64,000 nucleotides of DNA from Stictocephala bisonia (GCA_035578905.1 JAQJVL010002569.1:27521-91520); one strand, 5' to 3'; positions 43,501 through 56,575 are shown, numbered from the stretch's first letter. Program-made: numbers and translations. The notes: generated by a model not told the origin, from the sequence alone.

Positions 43501-46500
43501 TATGTTAAGTAAGGTAATTTAAGTAAACTAGTAAAACAGTTGTAAATATATATCTGGAGTGTTGTATATTTGGGACTCAATGCCTTTTTGGACACTGGAG
43601 AGTTCAACTGGCTGGTGTCAGTGTCCAGTGGAGTGTGAGAGTGGGAGCTCATTTATAAAAAAAAAATAATAAAATTGGTTAATTGTGTGATGGGAAGGTC
43701 AACTATATTGCACATTTTAGTTTTTCTTTATTGTATGAAACTATTTTTAATTATAAACATATTTTTAATTAGGTAAAATAAAAACAAAAATATATAAATA
43801 TGAGAGTTTTTTACTAATTAAATTCGTCACTTATTAATTTTAACTTTCGATAATTAGTTTAGTGAAGCAATAATATAAATTATATTATGATTAATCTATT
43901 AGTGCTCTAATAATCACATCTACGAAATAAGTTACGTAGTTCAATTCTCAATAAATACAAAACCAAAAACAAACTTTTCTAACATTGTTTAATTTAAGTA
44001 AAACGTAACATTTCAAAACTTTAATAATATATGGCATTCCATGTGAACATATTATACTTCTGACGTCATGGAGTAACCACGACCCTTTCACGTTGGCACC
44101 GACAAAGGAGGGTGGCGCCAGCCACGTTCCTGGGTGGCGCCATGTGACCCAGTAACGTTCCTGTGTGTCCTGCAAAACATCCTTTTTGTAAACAAGGTCA
44201 CATCAACCTTCTAAAACATACTATACCTCGACTGAATAACAATAAATGAGTACGTCCTAGATTCGTTTGGAAACTTTTACAGTACTGTTTATACTAATAT
44301 TTGGTTCCCTCTGTAAAGGGTTTCCGTAAACTCGTAATAACATGTATTGAACGTGAGCGACTTCAAAAAGATAAAATACCGTAGCCTGGGTATTAGTTAT
44401 GTTAAAAAATATTTCAGTAGAGGAAAACATAAATATTGAAAATTCAAGTGGAACTTATGTAATTTTATTCTTATAATTACAAACCAATGTACAGCAAAAT
44501 TGCATACCCTAAGACCGTCATTGGTCCATGGAACCATATTTTAAAGTTTGCGATGATACAACTACTGAAAATATTTAGAGGAATAGCAAATTATAAAGTC
44601 ATGTGATTGTGAAATCAAAATTCAAATATGGATCACATGGTTAATGATTGTTCGTTCTCTTCAGGGGGAATCAGCTGTTCTTCATTTAGTTAAAGAAGCA
44701 GGTGTTGAATGTTTATGGAGCCTGGACTTATTTATGTTACAGTAATCAATAATTAAACAAAAGTACTTTGTACTTTCGATTTTATTTTATTTATATTATA
44801 TTTATCAATCGAATTTTCAATGTTCAATTCCTCCTTCTTTTAATTTAGTAGCAGGTTTTGGAAGTCATACGATATGTATTGTTTGTAATTTTTTATCATC
44901 CTAGTACATTGATAATACTGTATTAAGCAGCTTATCAGATGTATTATGGTTCTCGTAGTAGTTAAATGTCCCATAAAGGTCATTAGATTTTTTACTTTAT
45001 AATTAATTACAAAACAAAATTGCTTTTCTATGGTAGAGAGAGTTCAGTGTCGAAGTTGTCAGTAAGCCAACAATTTTATAAAAACTATTATTCTGGTATC
45101 ACCATTGCACGATAATTAGTAGATTCTTAGGTTCTTTTCTGTTAGGGTATCAATAAATTGTCTTTTCTAAAGTTCACTTGTATTAGGTAGTAATAATAAC
45201 TACTTTCATCCAATAGTGCTTGTAAATAAAAAATGATAATTAAATTACAGTTTAAAAAATATAAAGTTTTAATATTAAACTTATACTAATTAAAATAATT
45301 ATTATAACTAAAAAATGTCAGGATTTATTTTGTTTCATACAATTATCAAGAATGAGTCAGTATAAGCTGCTATTAAAAAGTTAATTTATTTAACCATATA
45401 AAATCAATACGGAAAAAGTCCTTATATAGTCAAGTGTTAATATAAACAAACATTTTTGAGCATAAAAAACAAAACAGAATTACAAGAATGCAAACATTCA
45501 CAAAGTTCAACACATTGCACAAGTGTTCATTCCTATAATGAGTTCCATATCAAGTTTTTTGTTTAAAAGACAACTTGCCACAGTACCACCCCCTTCCCCA
45601 ACCTCACTCCCCACGCGCTTACACAATGACGTCAGACAATTGTAAAATCACTGAACACCCTCTCGTAGAAACAACAGTTTCACTTGATTTTTACCACGAG
45701 TTAAATATCACTTTTAAGCTATATCTAGCATTTTGTTATATATTGTTCAATTTTTACTAATTATAATATACTTGTATTAAAAACATAAAATAAAGAAGTT
45801 TTCTTTAACCATATAATTATAGAATAGGATATTTAAATTCCTAAAAACATGTATCCGTTTATACTTGGATTAAATTATATTTTGAAAATGTAACATTATG
45901 ATTATTTTGAGTATAAAAGTTATGTTTAAAATATTCCTCTAAAAGTTTATAATAATCTATGCCTAATCCTAATTTATTTACACTTAACCCTCACCATTTT
46001 CTAAAATTTAACTGTTCCATAATATGATTTTAAGTTCTTGTATGAAAGAAAATCAATTACATTCAAACTATATATTTCGAGCGATTTACTAGGTATTGTC
46101 CCATCTAGATTCTACAGTAGTAACTAATGATAGTTGTTTTGTTTGTATTTGGTTTACTGAAGATTAGTTGAATACTGTACATGGGCTCAGTGGTCCACTA
46201 ATAATTCAACAACGGTTTACAGTATGAATAATATTCAAATAACACGATTACAAAGACTTCTTCATCACATTTCTTTAACTATCTTCCAAAGGATGTTCTT
46301 TAAGAGCTATCATCACAGTTTTCCTCAACCACATAAACAAAACAAAAATATCTAAATAATGCGTTTTCAACAATAACTTTACAAATTGATATATGTTGAT
46401 TAAAAATTGGCCTACTGAGAGCCCCGGTGCGGGAGAGATGCACTGAGTGGTGGAAGTGAGATAGAGAACTATTCTTCCCCCACTGTTTCGTTCCATTAAA

Positions 46501-47025
46501 AAATTGCCAAGACAACTAAGATTACGGTAAGCCGAATGCTGGCAGTGCAGTAGCAAGCCCCACCCATTACGTCAGAATCCAAATAACAATTTATAACAAT
46601 AACAAAATGAATAACCATGTAAAAAATAAATAGCAATCGAACAAACTTATGAAGTTTGTTACAGTTTTCTTTCTTTTCAACTTAACACTAGTGCGGAATT
46701 TGAAAACTTGAAGGCGTGAAGTTAATCACCTCCGTGATGGCAGATGGACAATGAAACGGTTCCCCTCCACTGCTGAAATCCATTCATGTACTAAGTATAG
46801 CACGCAGGTTACTTTATGTCTGTGCCAATTATTTTAGTAACCTTTGTGTGCCTATAAGTATAACGTATGTTATTTTTAACATTTGTCTTTTTATCTTAAT
46901 GTAGGGGATTTCATCAATAAGTATTGTTAATGTTTTCACCTATGTCTAAGTACATTTATTAAGTATTGTTGTAACATGTTATATGTAAACATAGTTCCTA
47001 CATTTACGAAAAGTCAAGGGCAGTA
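43501..47025. other. AT-rich DNA, no gene supported
   Basis: Mostly AT-rich. Small GC-richer islands stand out at 44040-44180 (two GGTGGCGCCA blocks, a TGACGTCA site at about 44062), 45575-45640 (C-rich, then TGACGTCAGA) and 46425-46570. Each could be a promoter-proximal or exonic fragment, but the short frames over them resemble nothing known and no splice structure can be argued. Confidence 0.4.
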
Positions 47026-47150
47026 TTTATGATCGGAGAAGGTTTCATATCTCTTTTCCATCCCTACTCCCACAATATGTATGGTAATACAGGTGCCGAG
47101 GGGAGGTATGCCTTATTGGACTCATATGTTCTGAGATCCAATACAAAAAT
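47026..47150 (+). repeat. Dispersed repeat, copy 2 (pair with 15495-15665)
   Basis: GATCGGAGAAGGTTTCATATC, CCCACAATATGTATGG, TAATACAGGTGC and GGACTCATATGTTC match, in the same order, the complement of 15495-15665. Confidence 0.65.
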
Positions 47151-47170
47151 GGCATGTTGGGAAAAAAACT

Positions 47171-47212
47171 GCCGGCGTGGTGGCTCAGTGGCTAAGGCCG
47201 GAGATCTTTTTC
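47171..47212 (+). mobile_element. Family 1 SINE head, truncated
   Basis: GCCGGCGTGGTGGCTCAGTG then GCTAAGGCCGGAGATC is the family-1 head up to the anticodon region; the B box and body are missing. Confidence 0.65.
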
Positions 47213-47569
47213 GGGGTTTTCAATAATAATCATACAAACTTGATGTACAGTGAAAATTAGTTAAAATTCCGGTCCTTTTTTTGTTCCAACTGGGATAAAA
47301 ATGACTAAAATTTTTAGTAAAATTTTAGGAATTATATTCTTCGAAGGTGTCTTATTTCCTTAGAAAACAACTTTCAAGCTCGGATGCACATAATATGTGC
47401 GTCAATAAATAAATAAAATACAATTACATAATTATAATAAAGTTAAATAATGATTAAATTAAACAATATATTTGACCAGTAATGTTTTGTATGGATCTCT
47501 TAATAAACACTTTGTGCTCTCTATCAAGCTATAAATATTATTTCCCTCTCTTTTTAGTTAATATAATAA

Positions 47570-47720
47570 GTGCATGAAGCAGTACCAGGATATGAGTACA
47601 GAATATGAGGTGTGATTCCTACTGCGAACTGAAGCGGACGGCGGACAACCGAGAAGCATGGAGAACCTTCGTTATCTGTACCAAGGTTCAAAGTTCTGAC
47701 AACTACTCGGCCACCGACTC
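47570..47720 (+). pseudogene. Possible LINE C-terminal scrap
   Basis: Near 47620 the plus strand reads ELKRTADNREAWRTFVI, resembling the RtAxDRxxWR ending common in some LINE reverse transcriptases. It is too short to be sure, and no other RT segment lies next to it. Confidence 0.25.
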
Positions 47721-48600
47721 ACTTAATAAGCGAGTTTGTTAATCAGTGTATGTATGTACATTACTATGAATAACATTTTTGTAATAAGAAAATAAATTAC
47801 GTTTTGTCGTGTATTATATTACGTTAAATGTATACATGTTATTTTATTGCTTATATAATAAAGCTTGTGCATTAAACAATACAATTTAAATATAACATAA
47901 ACTAAATAATAAATGATTGAGCATGTATTTAAAATATATTTCTTAAATTGATAAATGTTTCTTTATAATTTTAATTGTTACCTTTCATTAAATAAAATAA
48001 AAATATAATATATATTTATATATTTATTTATAGTTAGATAATATATTTTATATTTATTATTAGGCGAATATTATATTGTACTTAAATGCATACGTTTATA
48101 TTATATATTACTTTATACTACAGACAGAGTAGTTTATAAAAGAGTAAAATAAAAAAAAATAATAATATATAAACCAGTATTCAAATAATCTCCGATTATC
48201 GACTAAATGATTACTCGACATTGATTCTCAGACTAATTAGATCCTTTAATGAATGGTTTTCTTCATTCTAAAATTTTTAATGTGTTTATTAGAAAAACAA
48301 GTATTATATATTATTCTAAATCAATGAGGAACAATGAATTCCTTATGAAAAGCAAAATAATTTTTGCTTTTTATATGGTTAAGGAATATTGTTAATTATA
48401 ATCGTAACACATGGAGTGGGGGAAAATATTGTTAACAGTTTTTGTTGCTGTATTTTATACTTTTCAGAACCGAATGTTATATAAATATGCACTTTAATAA
48501 GATAGAAAAGAGAATTTATATTAAGGTACCATTCTATCCATTAGTGAATAAAGTATAGCCACTAAATTCAGGTATTTTCCAGAACGTCCTGGAAGGGGTA

Positions 48601-50045
48601 TGTTGAATAATGCACCTACTGTCAACTAATCTTGATTCATCTTTACGATATTTATTTGCTTAGAAACCCGAACAGAATATTGAACTAAAACATAAGTATA
48701 TTATATGAACAAATTTTCTTTTCCGTATATAAATAGTTTATAGTTTGTATTTTTAACAATAATTTGAGCACAAATGACCAAATCCCTTTAAACATTGTTG
48801 TAATATACAAGAGGTCTCATATTGTGCCATTTGCACATTAAAAACGTCTCCTTCGGACAGTTCAGTCTTCCTCTCTGTGTTCCATTTAGTTTTAGTGTCT
48901 TTTTTCGTTTTCGTGTTCCGTGATTTCGTTTTCTGTGTTCCTTGGCATTGTCAGCAAGCTCACCATTCTAGCTTGGCTGCCGACGACGATGTTTTGTGGC
49001 TAGAAACCTTTAGCCCTGGCCCCGGGGTCGGAGAGTGATGGACCGGCACCTGCATGGGTACTGACAGAATTTTCCTGGAGGCACAGTGCTGAACCTACGG
49101 GCTGGGACTAGCCTCTACCTTGTGTCCTAGAGGGGCAGCCACTTCTCCGCTGCCCATCCAACAGCCTCCAGGATGAAAACTTCGACATGCAGTTTATTTT
49201 CTGGCCCTTCCGGGCCCCAGCTATAAACGTTGTTGAAGATTTTACGTGTTTCATCCTTCTGTGAAAAACTTTGTTTTGTGTTTTTGACGAACAGTGAAAT
49301 TTTAAAGCGATAAATATTTTTAGATTTAGTTTTTATGTTGTTTAGTTTATACTTTTTTCTTGGGGTTGTTTCTTTTAAGGAACAGGGTTTTCGGGTAATT
49401 ATTCGTTTTTTGTTCTCATTAGGAGTCGCCCAGTTTAGCCTGCTGGATTTCGAAGTAGTTATTAATTTAATTATTTAGTTTTTAAATTTTCCAAATTAGC
49501 CTAACCTTCCAAATTTATTTTGTTGCCCGAAGCCCCAGAAGTTCAGCTGCCGTTTTAAAATGTTGCCCTTTTGATTTCTGTAGTTATTGTTTTCTAGTTG
49601 TAGTTTATTCATTCATGTAATCTGTTGTTTAATTATTTTTGTATGTGTTCAATTTTACTATTTATTTATTATTGTTATACATTTTTCAGAGCTCTATATT
49701 TATATATTTATAAAAAATGTTATCAGGTCTAACCTATTTTTTATATATATAACTTACATTTTATTGATACTTTGTAATGTTTATATTTGTTTATCTTGTT
49801 TTCTTTATTTATTTATTTCTTTTGCCTCGAGGCCAACATATATTTATACATTTTCTGTAACAGTAGATAAATATCGTAACTTTTCACAATCGTTTAACTG
49901 CCCGTTTTGTCCGCAAATGTTTAAATTTTTTGTAACTTAATATTTTTTTAAACTTTTGAATTTAATTGTTTTTTTAATTTTCATTGTAATAAACAATATT
50001 TTTGCCATTTAACTTGAGTTTTTTGTTCCGTGTCGTCCTCCTATA
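48601..50045 (+). mobile_element. Possible LTR (solo LTR or LTR plus primer-binding site)
   Basis: The stretch starts TGTTGAATAATGCACCTACT. It contains an initiator-like TTCAGTCTTCC (about 48860) after a TATAAAT-type site (about 48727), a GC-rich block (48950-49220), a long T/A-rich part with AATAAACAAT (about 49988), and ends before TTTGGTACCTTCGCACCC, which could be a primer-binding site. No gag-pol coding follows and no second LTR is seen. Alternative: promoter and 5' UTR of an unrecognised host transcript, as the GC block is unusual for the region. Confidence 0.3.
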
Positions 50046-52369
50046 TTTGGTACCTTCGCACCCACCCTCGATGGGACCAGCAATGTTTTGATAGTACGAG
50101 GATGGGTTGCAATATGTTTCAAAACGTAAAGACACCAGAAAGCCTTTATATTTATATAAAATAGGAGTACACAATATTGTATTACTACTCTCATAAAACC
50201 GGAAACATGAAATAAATATAATAGCTTGTAACATTAACTATTTGTAATAGTTAAATGTTACCCAGTGAAGGAGTGACACCAGCTTATATTTATATATTTT
50301 TAACGCGCAATTAAACGTTTGAATTGATTTTATATTAAATTTAAAACCCCATAGACTGTCTAAAATACTATTGGAATGTGTACAATCAATATTACGTTTG
50401 ATTGAAAGCGTAATGTAACACATAACATTAATAAATATTTCTTTATTTTGTTTTAATGTATAAGATAAGGAACTGGTCATTTTTATAAATATTTGTTTTG
50501 ATTAGGAAGACATAATTTCCAATTCATTAGAATTTTAAGTAATATTACATTGTTTTACTAGTTTTATATTATATGTAACAAAATGTATTAATTTTATTTA
50601 CAAATACATAATTTTTTAATTATTTTGGAACATGATCAAAAAGTATTATTGGTTTGTAATTACTAATACCTGCCGTATTACCATTTAATAGCTATTCTAT
50701 GTAGTGTATATAGTATTAGCACTTAAATACACAGAAAACTTTGTATATTTAAAATGATAGCTATAAATAGTAATCCGTAAAGTGTTAATATTACAAAATA
50801 TTCACCTGAAAAACAAAATTACCTTTATAAAAAAATTATTTTGTACAACTATTTAAATTACGAGTACTAATTTTAACTTATGTTATAAAGGTTTTGATTG
50901 GATATTGAACTGCAGGTATTATTTAATTGTATATCCTAATTATTATTGATAGTTTACTGGAATGTCGTTCAGGAATGTATTTTGCAAATTATTGTCGTAG
51001 ACTGGTTTAAAATTCACGACTTAATTGAGTCAATGTACGTTATAAACAACCTTTCTCACTAAAGGAGGCAGAATGTAATGTGTTTCATGTTATAAATCAA
51101 TTTACATAGTGCCACAGCCAGTCTATTTATCACCACTAGAGTCACTGCTTCAAGTGACAACCGCTATGTCACTAGCACACCATGTAATCTACAATCAGTA
51201 CTTTCATTTATTTCAGCGTGAAAATATTTATTTATATAATTAAATGATTTTCATTTAAAATTGATGCCTAAATATTACATCTTTTACATATTTGAATTAT
51301 TTATTTTTGTGGTTGTATTTATATTTGTTTCTGTTTGATTATTATTCTGTTATTTTTTTATAAATAAAATCTGTTTTAACGCAGTTTATAGGTTGTCTAT
51401 CTAGTGTAAAGAAAATTAAAAGATATACTAACAGTAGTTTTCAGCATGTTCTAAAAGTACAAATATGATATAACATATCAAAAAGATAATTCATAAAAAA
51501 CAAAATATATCTGATTAACCCTAGATCCTGCATCATGGTTTGAAGCGAGTACCGGGATACCGTTTTGCCACGCGCTGTAAGCCTTTTTTGTAAATTCGAA
51601 AGAAAATAGAAAAAGAACCCAAAACTTTATAAACAAAAATATTTTTCTCATAAATTTATTTTAAAGAAAAAAAAATTAAGTTGGGTAAAAACTTTTAAAG
51701 AAATTGATATTTTGATAAGTAAACTTTTCATTGATGGTATCATTTTTTTGTAACTTGAAACCCCTTTAGCGGGTTAAAAATTTTAAAAAAAAAATTCCAA
51801 GACAGCCAAAATGTACCGATTAAGTTAGTAAATAGTGACCACTCATCATGTTTCTGATAAAAATATAAACAATTGGTATTAATGTTTTTAAAATAAAAAA
51901 AAGAATTATTTTAGGGGTAAATTTATTTTTTAATAAACACTTTAAAAGCAATAAAACTATAAAAAATACTCGTTTTGTAATTAATCATATTTAATATATA
52001 AAATCAAAGTGTTCCATACCTTTAACTAATCGTAAACATTTTGTTATGTGCGACAAATACATATTTTATCTCTAAGAAAAAATTTTTTAATTTCGAACAT
52101 AACATACAGTTTATATATAAATGTGGTATTTTATTACTTTGGACTGTATATATACTGTAAGTATATGTTATTTGCAACTCAAATCATACTTCAAACAAAA
52201 ATAATAACGAAAATTACATTTTTTATAAATTTTAAGTGGTAAATGTATTTTTAACAAGTTTTGCGAAAAAAGTACTAAGTACAAACGTTAGAGAGAATAT
52301 AAAATCATTTTTGGGATTTTTTTATTACATTTATTATTGTAAAGTATATTCTTCCGAGTAAGGAAATAT
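50046..52369. other. AT-rich DNA, no gene seen
   Basis: No coding frame or repeat copy recognised. Confidence 0.55.
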
Positions 52370-52860
52370 AAATTTTTGGGGGTTTTAGGGCATTCATTCA
52401 AAAATCAAAAATTTTCAAACACCCCAAAAAGGGTGCTGACTCAACTCGAAAAATCCATTTCTAAGGGGTTGGGGGGATTTTCTGCATAACTTTTTTCCTT
52501 TGGAACAAGTGAAATTTTAAACTAGTTTACAAAGCACAAAAATTTCCCTTCTTTTGTGATACCGCATGCAGCAGTTTTTTTAAAATTTCCCTCCGATTTC
52601 AGCTTTTGCCCTAGCCTGCCGGGGGAGTTTTTGAATCGGCCTTTGTTAAAACTTATCATTTCGCTTGGAAAATTTGTTTTTTTTATAATCAACATCATTT
52701 TTGAAAATTAAAGAAAATTAAATTTCCTCAACAGATATATTATTTCCACTATTTTGATACAAACTAACAAAAACTTCAAAATCCCGGGGGCTTAAAGGGG
52801 TCAAAAAGGGGGTGTATAAAATTCCCCATTTAACCCGTTTCCGATCTATTTAAAATAAAT
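52370..52860. other. Homopolymer-rich, possibly low-accuracy consensus
   Basis: Many doubled G, C, A and T runs (TTTTTGGGGGTTTTAGGG, AAGGGGTTGGGGGGATTTTC, AAAAAGGGGGTGTATAAAATT) give a look like the faulty unit next to the N gap. It may be an old repeat with consensus errors. Confidence 0.35.
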
Positions 52861-53087
52861 AAACAATAAACATACAAAAGAAAATTTTAAAAAATTTAAA
52901 ACTTTAAAGTTTTTTTTATAACTGTCACCAACATTACATGAATCAATTTTACTGTTTATAATTTTATTTAATTCTAAACTATTAAACTTTTTAATTACTT
53001 TTCATATTTTTCAATATTAGCGTTTATATGATCCATTAATAACATTTGACCTTTTACATATAAATTATAAAATGGGGTAAAACCGTT

Positions 53088-53292
53088 TTTTATATGGGGG
53101 GGGTGGGTATTGTAGGGGGGTAGGTAGTAGTGGGGGTTGGGTAGGTAATATGTAGGTGGGGTTGGGTTTTTAAAAGTTGTAGTCGGTGGGTGTGGGTTTT
53201 GTAGGGGGGTGGGAGTTATTTGGTAATTGGGGTGGGTACTAAGGAAGGTGGGTAGGTAATGGGTGGTATTAATATGTAGGTAGGGGGTATGT
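53088..53292. repeat. G-rich tract, likely diverged minisatellite
   Basis: Repeated GGGTAGGTA, GGTGGGTATTGTAGGGGGG and TAGGTGGGGTTGGG motifs over about 200 bases. On the minus strand this reads CTACAATACCCACC, similar to the CCCTACAATACAGGTAC unit of minisatellite locus 3. Several clusters of four G runs allow G-quadruplex folding of the plus strand. Confidence 0.7.
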
Positions 53293-54000
53293 TTTTTGGT
53301 TAGATTACATACTCACTTACATCTATGGTTTCTATTTGGGGACATGTAGTATGACCCATTTCACACATCATGTTAAATAAAAATAAAAAGGGGGCTAAAG
53401 TAGTATAACATTAATAATGAATAAAATGCGAAAACGCATGCATGGAGGTATTTTACAAACAAATAAATGGTAGCCAAACAAGAATAAATAATTAATATAG
53501 GTATTCTAAATCAAATGGCCAAGAGAGTTAGGAAGTCAGAGATCTCTGTGGTCCTTGGATTTATTGTATCAGTAAACTTGTAGTGGGCCATATATTTGCA
53601 TGTAAATTACTACTCCCACTGAATGTCCCTACCACAAGGTTCACGCGGGCTTTCCCAAACCCAAACACAATCATTTTTACACTTGTACTTTGCCGAACGT
53701 AACATATTTTCTATTTTTATGTATAAGCAAATAGAGAAAATTATATTTACTTTTAACAACCAAAAGCCTTAAATAGAACAAAAACGTCATTATAATAATG
53801 ACAATTTAATAAAAACAATTATAGTAAAAAACTAATATAAAGATGATGTGCATTGTGTTATAATGACCTAGTTTTAATAGTCGTACATCTTTTTCAATGA
53901 GATAATCCGAATATATTTGTACAACTTAGTAAATTAAAAATAGAAGAAACACTATTTTTAATGTTTCTATAAATAAGGTTATATTTGATAAAATTATTTC
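53293..54000. other. No feature seen
   Basis: AT-rich; no frame or repeat copy assigned. Confidence 0.55.
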
Positions 54001-54995
54001 AGAGGTGCAAGTAAACAGGGAGCAGAAGATCTCAAGACAGTAGCTCATGCAGACTGCATAATGATATTGGAAGATAAAGAAAAATATTTGAAATACAAGT
54101 TTAATGGTGCAACAGTAAAAAGGAATTATGGATTAGATATGACAAAATGTAAGGTAAGGAAGGTAAAAAAAACAAAAGGAAGTGAAAAAATGTAAAGGGA
54201 ATGTCCTGGAAAAATTATATGGGTTTTGGGAGGATAATATAAAACGAGAGCAAAATATGAGACGAAATAGGAAAGAGAATACTGAAGAATGGTCCATTTT
54301 TATATAGTAAAAAAATATTATAGAATTGGAAATGGTGCAACAGTAAAAAGGAAGTATGGATTAGAAATGACGAAATGTAAGGTTAGGAAGGTAAAAAGAA
54401 CAGAAGGAGTGAAAAAATGTAAAGGGAATGTCCTGGGAAAATTATATAGGTTTTGGGAGGATAATATCAAACAAGAGCAAAATACGAGAGGAAAAAGAAT
54501 ACAGAAGAGTGGTCAGTTTTTTATATAGTAAAAAAAATTATGTAATTTCAACATTGGAAAATAAACGAAGAAATTTATGTAAAATATGTTTTATCAACCA
54601 ATCTTATTATATGGAACGGAATCACGGACATGGACAAAACGTTATTTAAGCAGATTACAGGCAACAAAATTATATGTTTTTCTTGTAATAGACAAGATTA
54701 ATAAAGGAGATAGGACAAGGAACGAAATAACTAAAGAATGGTTGAAAGTGATGACGCTACAAGAGGCAATTTCAAGAAGAAAGATCCAGAGGATAGGGCA
54801 GGTGAAGAGGTTAGGAAATAATAGATTGCCAAGAATAGCCCTGGATTAAGATGAAAAGACCGAGAGGAAGGTGGGAAAACCAAGTGTGGAAGGATGTGGA
54901 GAGAAGAGGAGTGCAGAAAAGACAAGAGGAGGAAGAGGAAACCTGGAGGAATGGACAACATTCAAGGAGGCTGTGTAGGATGATCCATTAAAACG
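54001..54995 (+). pseudogene. RTE-like LINE reverse transcriptase remnant
   Basis: It begins at the catalytic region as LKTVAHADCIMILEDKEKYL, where HADC stands in place of the YADD box, then GLDMTKCKVRKV (the K-T/C-K-M motif after it). After stops it goes on to LYGTESRTWTKR, SRLQATKLYVFLVIDK, IRRD-like TRNEI, SRRKIQRIGQVKRLGNNRLP, and MKRPRGRWENQVWKDV. This order matches the C-terminal half of RTE/CR1-type elements common in arthropods (LYGaE.W.ltk...RlqaaEm.fLR...). A ~228-base tandem duplication (54104-54331 and 54332-54555) repeats the segment after the catalytic box. Multiple stops; dead. Confidence 0.72.
54104..54555. repeat. Tandem duplication of ~228 bp inside LINE remnant
   Basis: Both copies contain GGTGCAACAGTAAAAAGGAA, TATGGATTAGA(T/A)ATGAC, GTAAAGGGAATGTCCTGG, GTTTTGGGAGGATAATAT and TTTATATAGTAAAAAAA. 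They differ at about one base in ten, so the duplication is old. Confidence 0.9.
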
Positions 54996-56319
54996 GTAAC
55001 GTCAACAGATGATGATGACGATATTGATTGGTTCTATGTACATGACCATTATTCGGAAAGTAATTTACTGTGCCTTTTTCTTTTCCTGGTTATGTGTAAT
55101 ATATTAATAAAGACAGTAATAGTTAGATGTATGCATTTTCACTAACAGAACTCATAATTTATTTTTAGTTTGATAATTGTTTTTAGGCCACTTAATTGTG
55201 AATCTTTTCTACTATAATAAAAGCCTGTTGAGCCTTAGCATAGTAATTAAAAATAATTATTTACATCTTATTAATTCATTGTATTCAAATCAAAAGCTTG
55301 TGGCTTTATTTGTGTGGTAATCATTTTATCTATTAAAGTGTTTTTTCCATAAATGTTACTCTCATTTATCATAAAAAATTAGTTAAAGACCACTGTTTAA
55401 TTTTAGAAAACTATTATGATAATATCTGTAATTTACATGAATATCCTCTTAGAATTTACAATTTATGCTTCCTTTTTATAGTATTAAAATAAATAAAGGT
55501 ATATACTGTGTACATACACAAACACTAGAACACAAAATAATGTCGAATATAAACAATTAGTTTAACAAATAATTAATTGAAATTCTTTTTCTAAGTCTTA
55601 CAATGATTATCAAGTAATGAATTTAAAGAAACAAAAGACGTTTCAAAGTTTCTTAGTGCGAATATTTCTTTACGACCATTACATTATATATACATATATT
55701 TTTTTACTTTCTTCCATATGCGTTAGCATAAAGAAAGTATTATGATCGTCCAAAAAATATTGTTTATAAGTTGGTCTAAAAAAAATTTTTGTATCTCTCC
55801 GTATGTGTGTATTGCAGTTCTCTGGAGACCAAACGGATGGATACATTTTTATGAAATTTGATATATATGTGTATTTAGCTAATATCAGAAAACTTTTTCA
55901 CTTTTTTGACATTTTCATTTTTTTATGTTTATATACGTAAAAACATACAAAAATGGAATTTTCTCAAAAACAACTCCAATAATTTAATTAAATTTTCATA
56001 AAATATGTGTATTACAATTTAAAATATTTTAGTAAAATTTGCATGTCTCTAACTTGACTAATTTTTGAGTTATGGAAAAAACCTATTTGGGAATCATACT
56101 GGTAATTTTCAAAGTTTTTATTCTTTAGTGTTTAATATAGGGGAAAGATTGTGCCAATTCTTTGGAACCATTTATTATTACTGGCATTAACTATGTATCT
56201 TAAATAGAAGACCAAGATACAATGACGAACCAAGCGACTAACAGTAATTACATGTGGTAATTATCTATTGACGCAAATATAGGTCAAGTTTGTATAAAAT
56301 GTGCTTTACCTTCAGCTGG
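54996..56319. other. No gene; repeat-like patch at 55700-55900
   Basis: TACTTTCTTCCATATGCGTT with AGCATAAAGAAAGTATTATG and GTTCTCTGGAGACCAAACGG at 55707-55845 looks like the end of an interspersed repeat with a short inverted pair (TACTTTCTT/AAGAAAGTA). No other copy is in the window. Otherwise AT-rich. Confidence 0.4.
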
Positions 56320-56575
56320 ATTTTATTTTTATGTAAGGTTATAAAATATTCAGCAAGACGCATGTATTCAATTTATCGACATGACCTTCAAAGGTACTTG
56401 TGGATGCAAGAGGGTTGGCTGTTTGCCACAGTTTTCCTTCCCACCACCAGAATACGCTGATCTGCATAACGAGGGAACTCTGTATCATTCCCCTATTTGA
56501 TTTAGAGAATTATAAAAGAATACTTTAGTAAGGAAGTTACTATTGCCAGATAATTCAAAATGTTAACTGATAGTC
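56320..56575 (+). repeat. Duplicated segment, copy 1, carrying a satellite monomer
   Basis: GGTTATAAAATATTCAGC, ATGTATTCAATTTATCGACA, a monomer of the 33288-34860 satellite (AGGTACTTGTGGATGCAAGA, CCACCACCAGAATACGCTGA, CATAACGAGGGAACTCTGTA), then TTTAGAGAATTATAAAAGAA and TTTAGTAAGGAAGTTACTAT. The same order occurs at 56988-57240. Confidence 0.85.

Noticed and set aside
49587..49940. 117-codon hydrophobic frame (Tyr/Ile/Phe rich)
   Set aside because: AT-rich composition alone gives this; no start context or membrane-protein family match, and it lies in the possible LTR.
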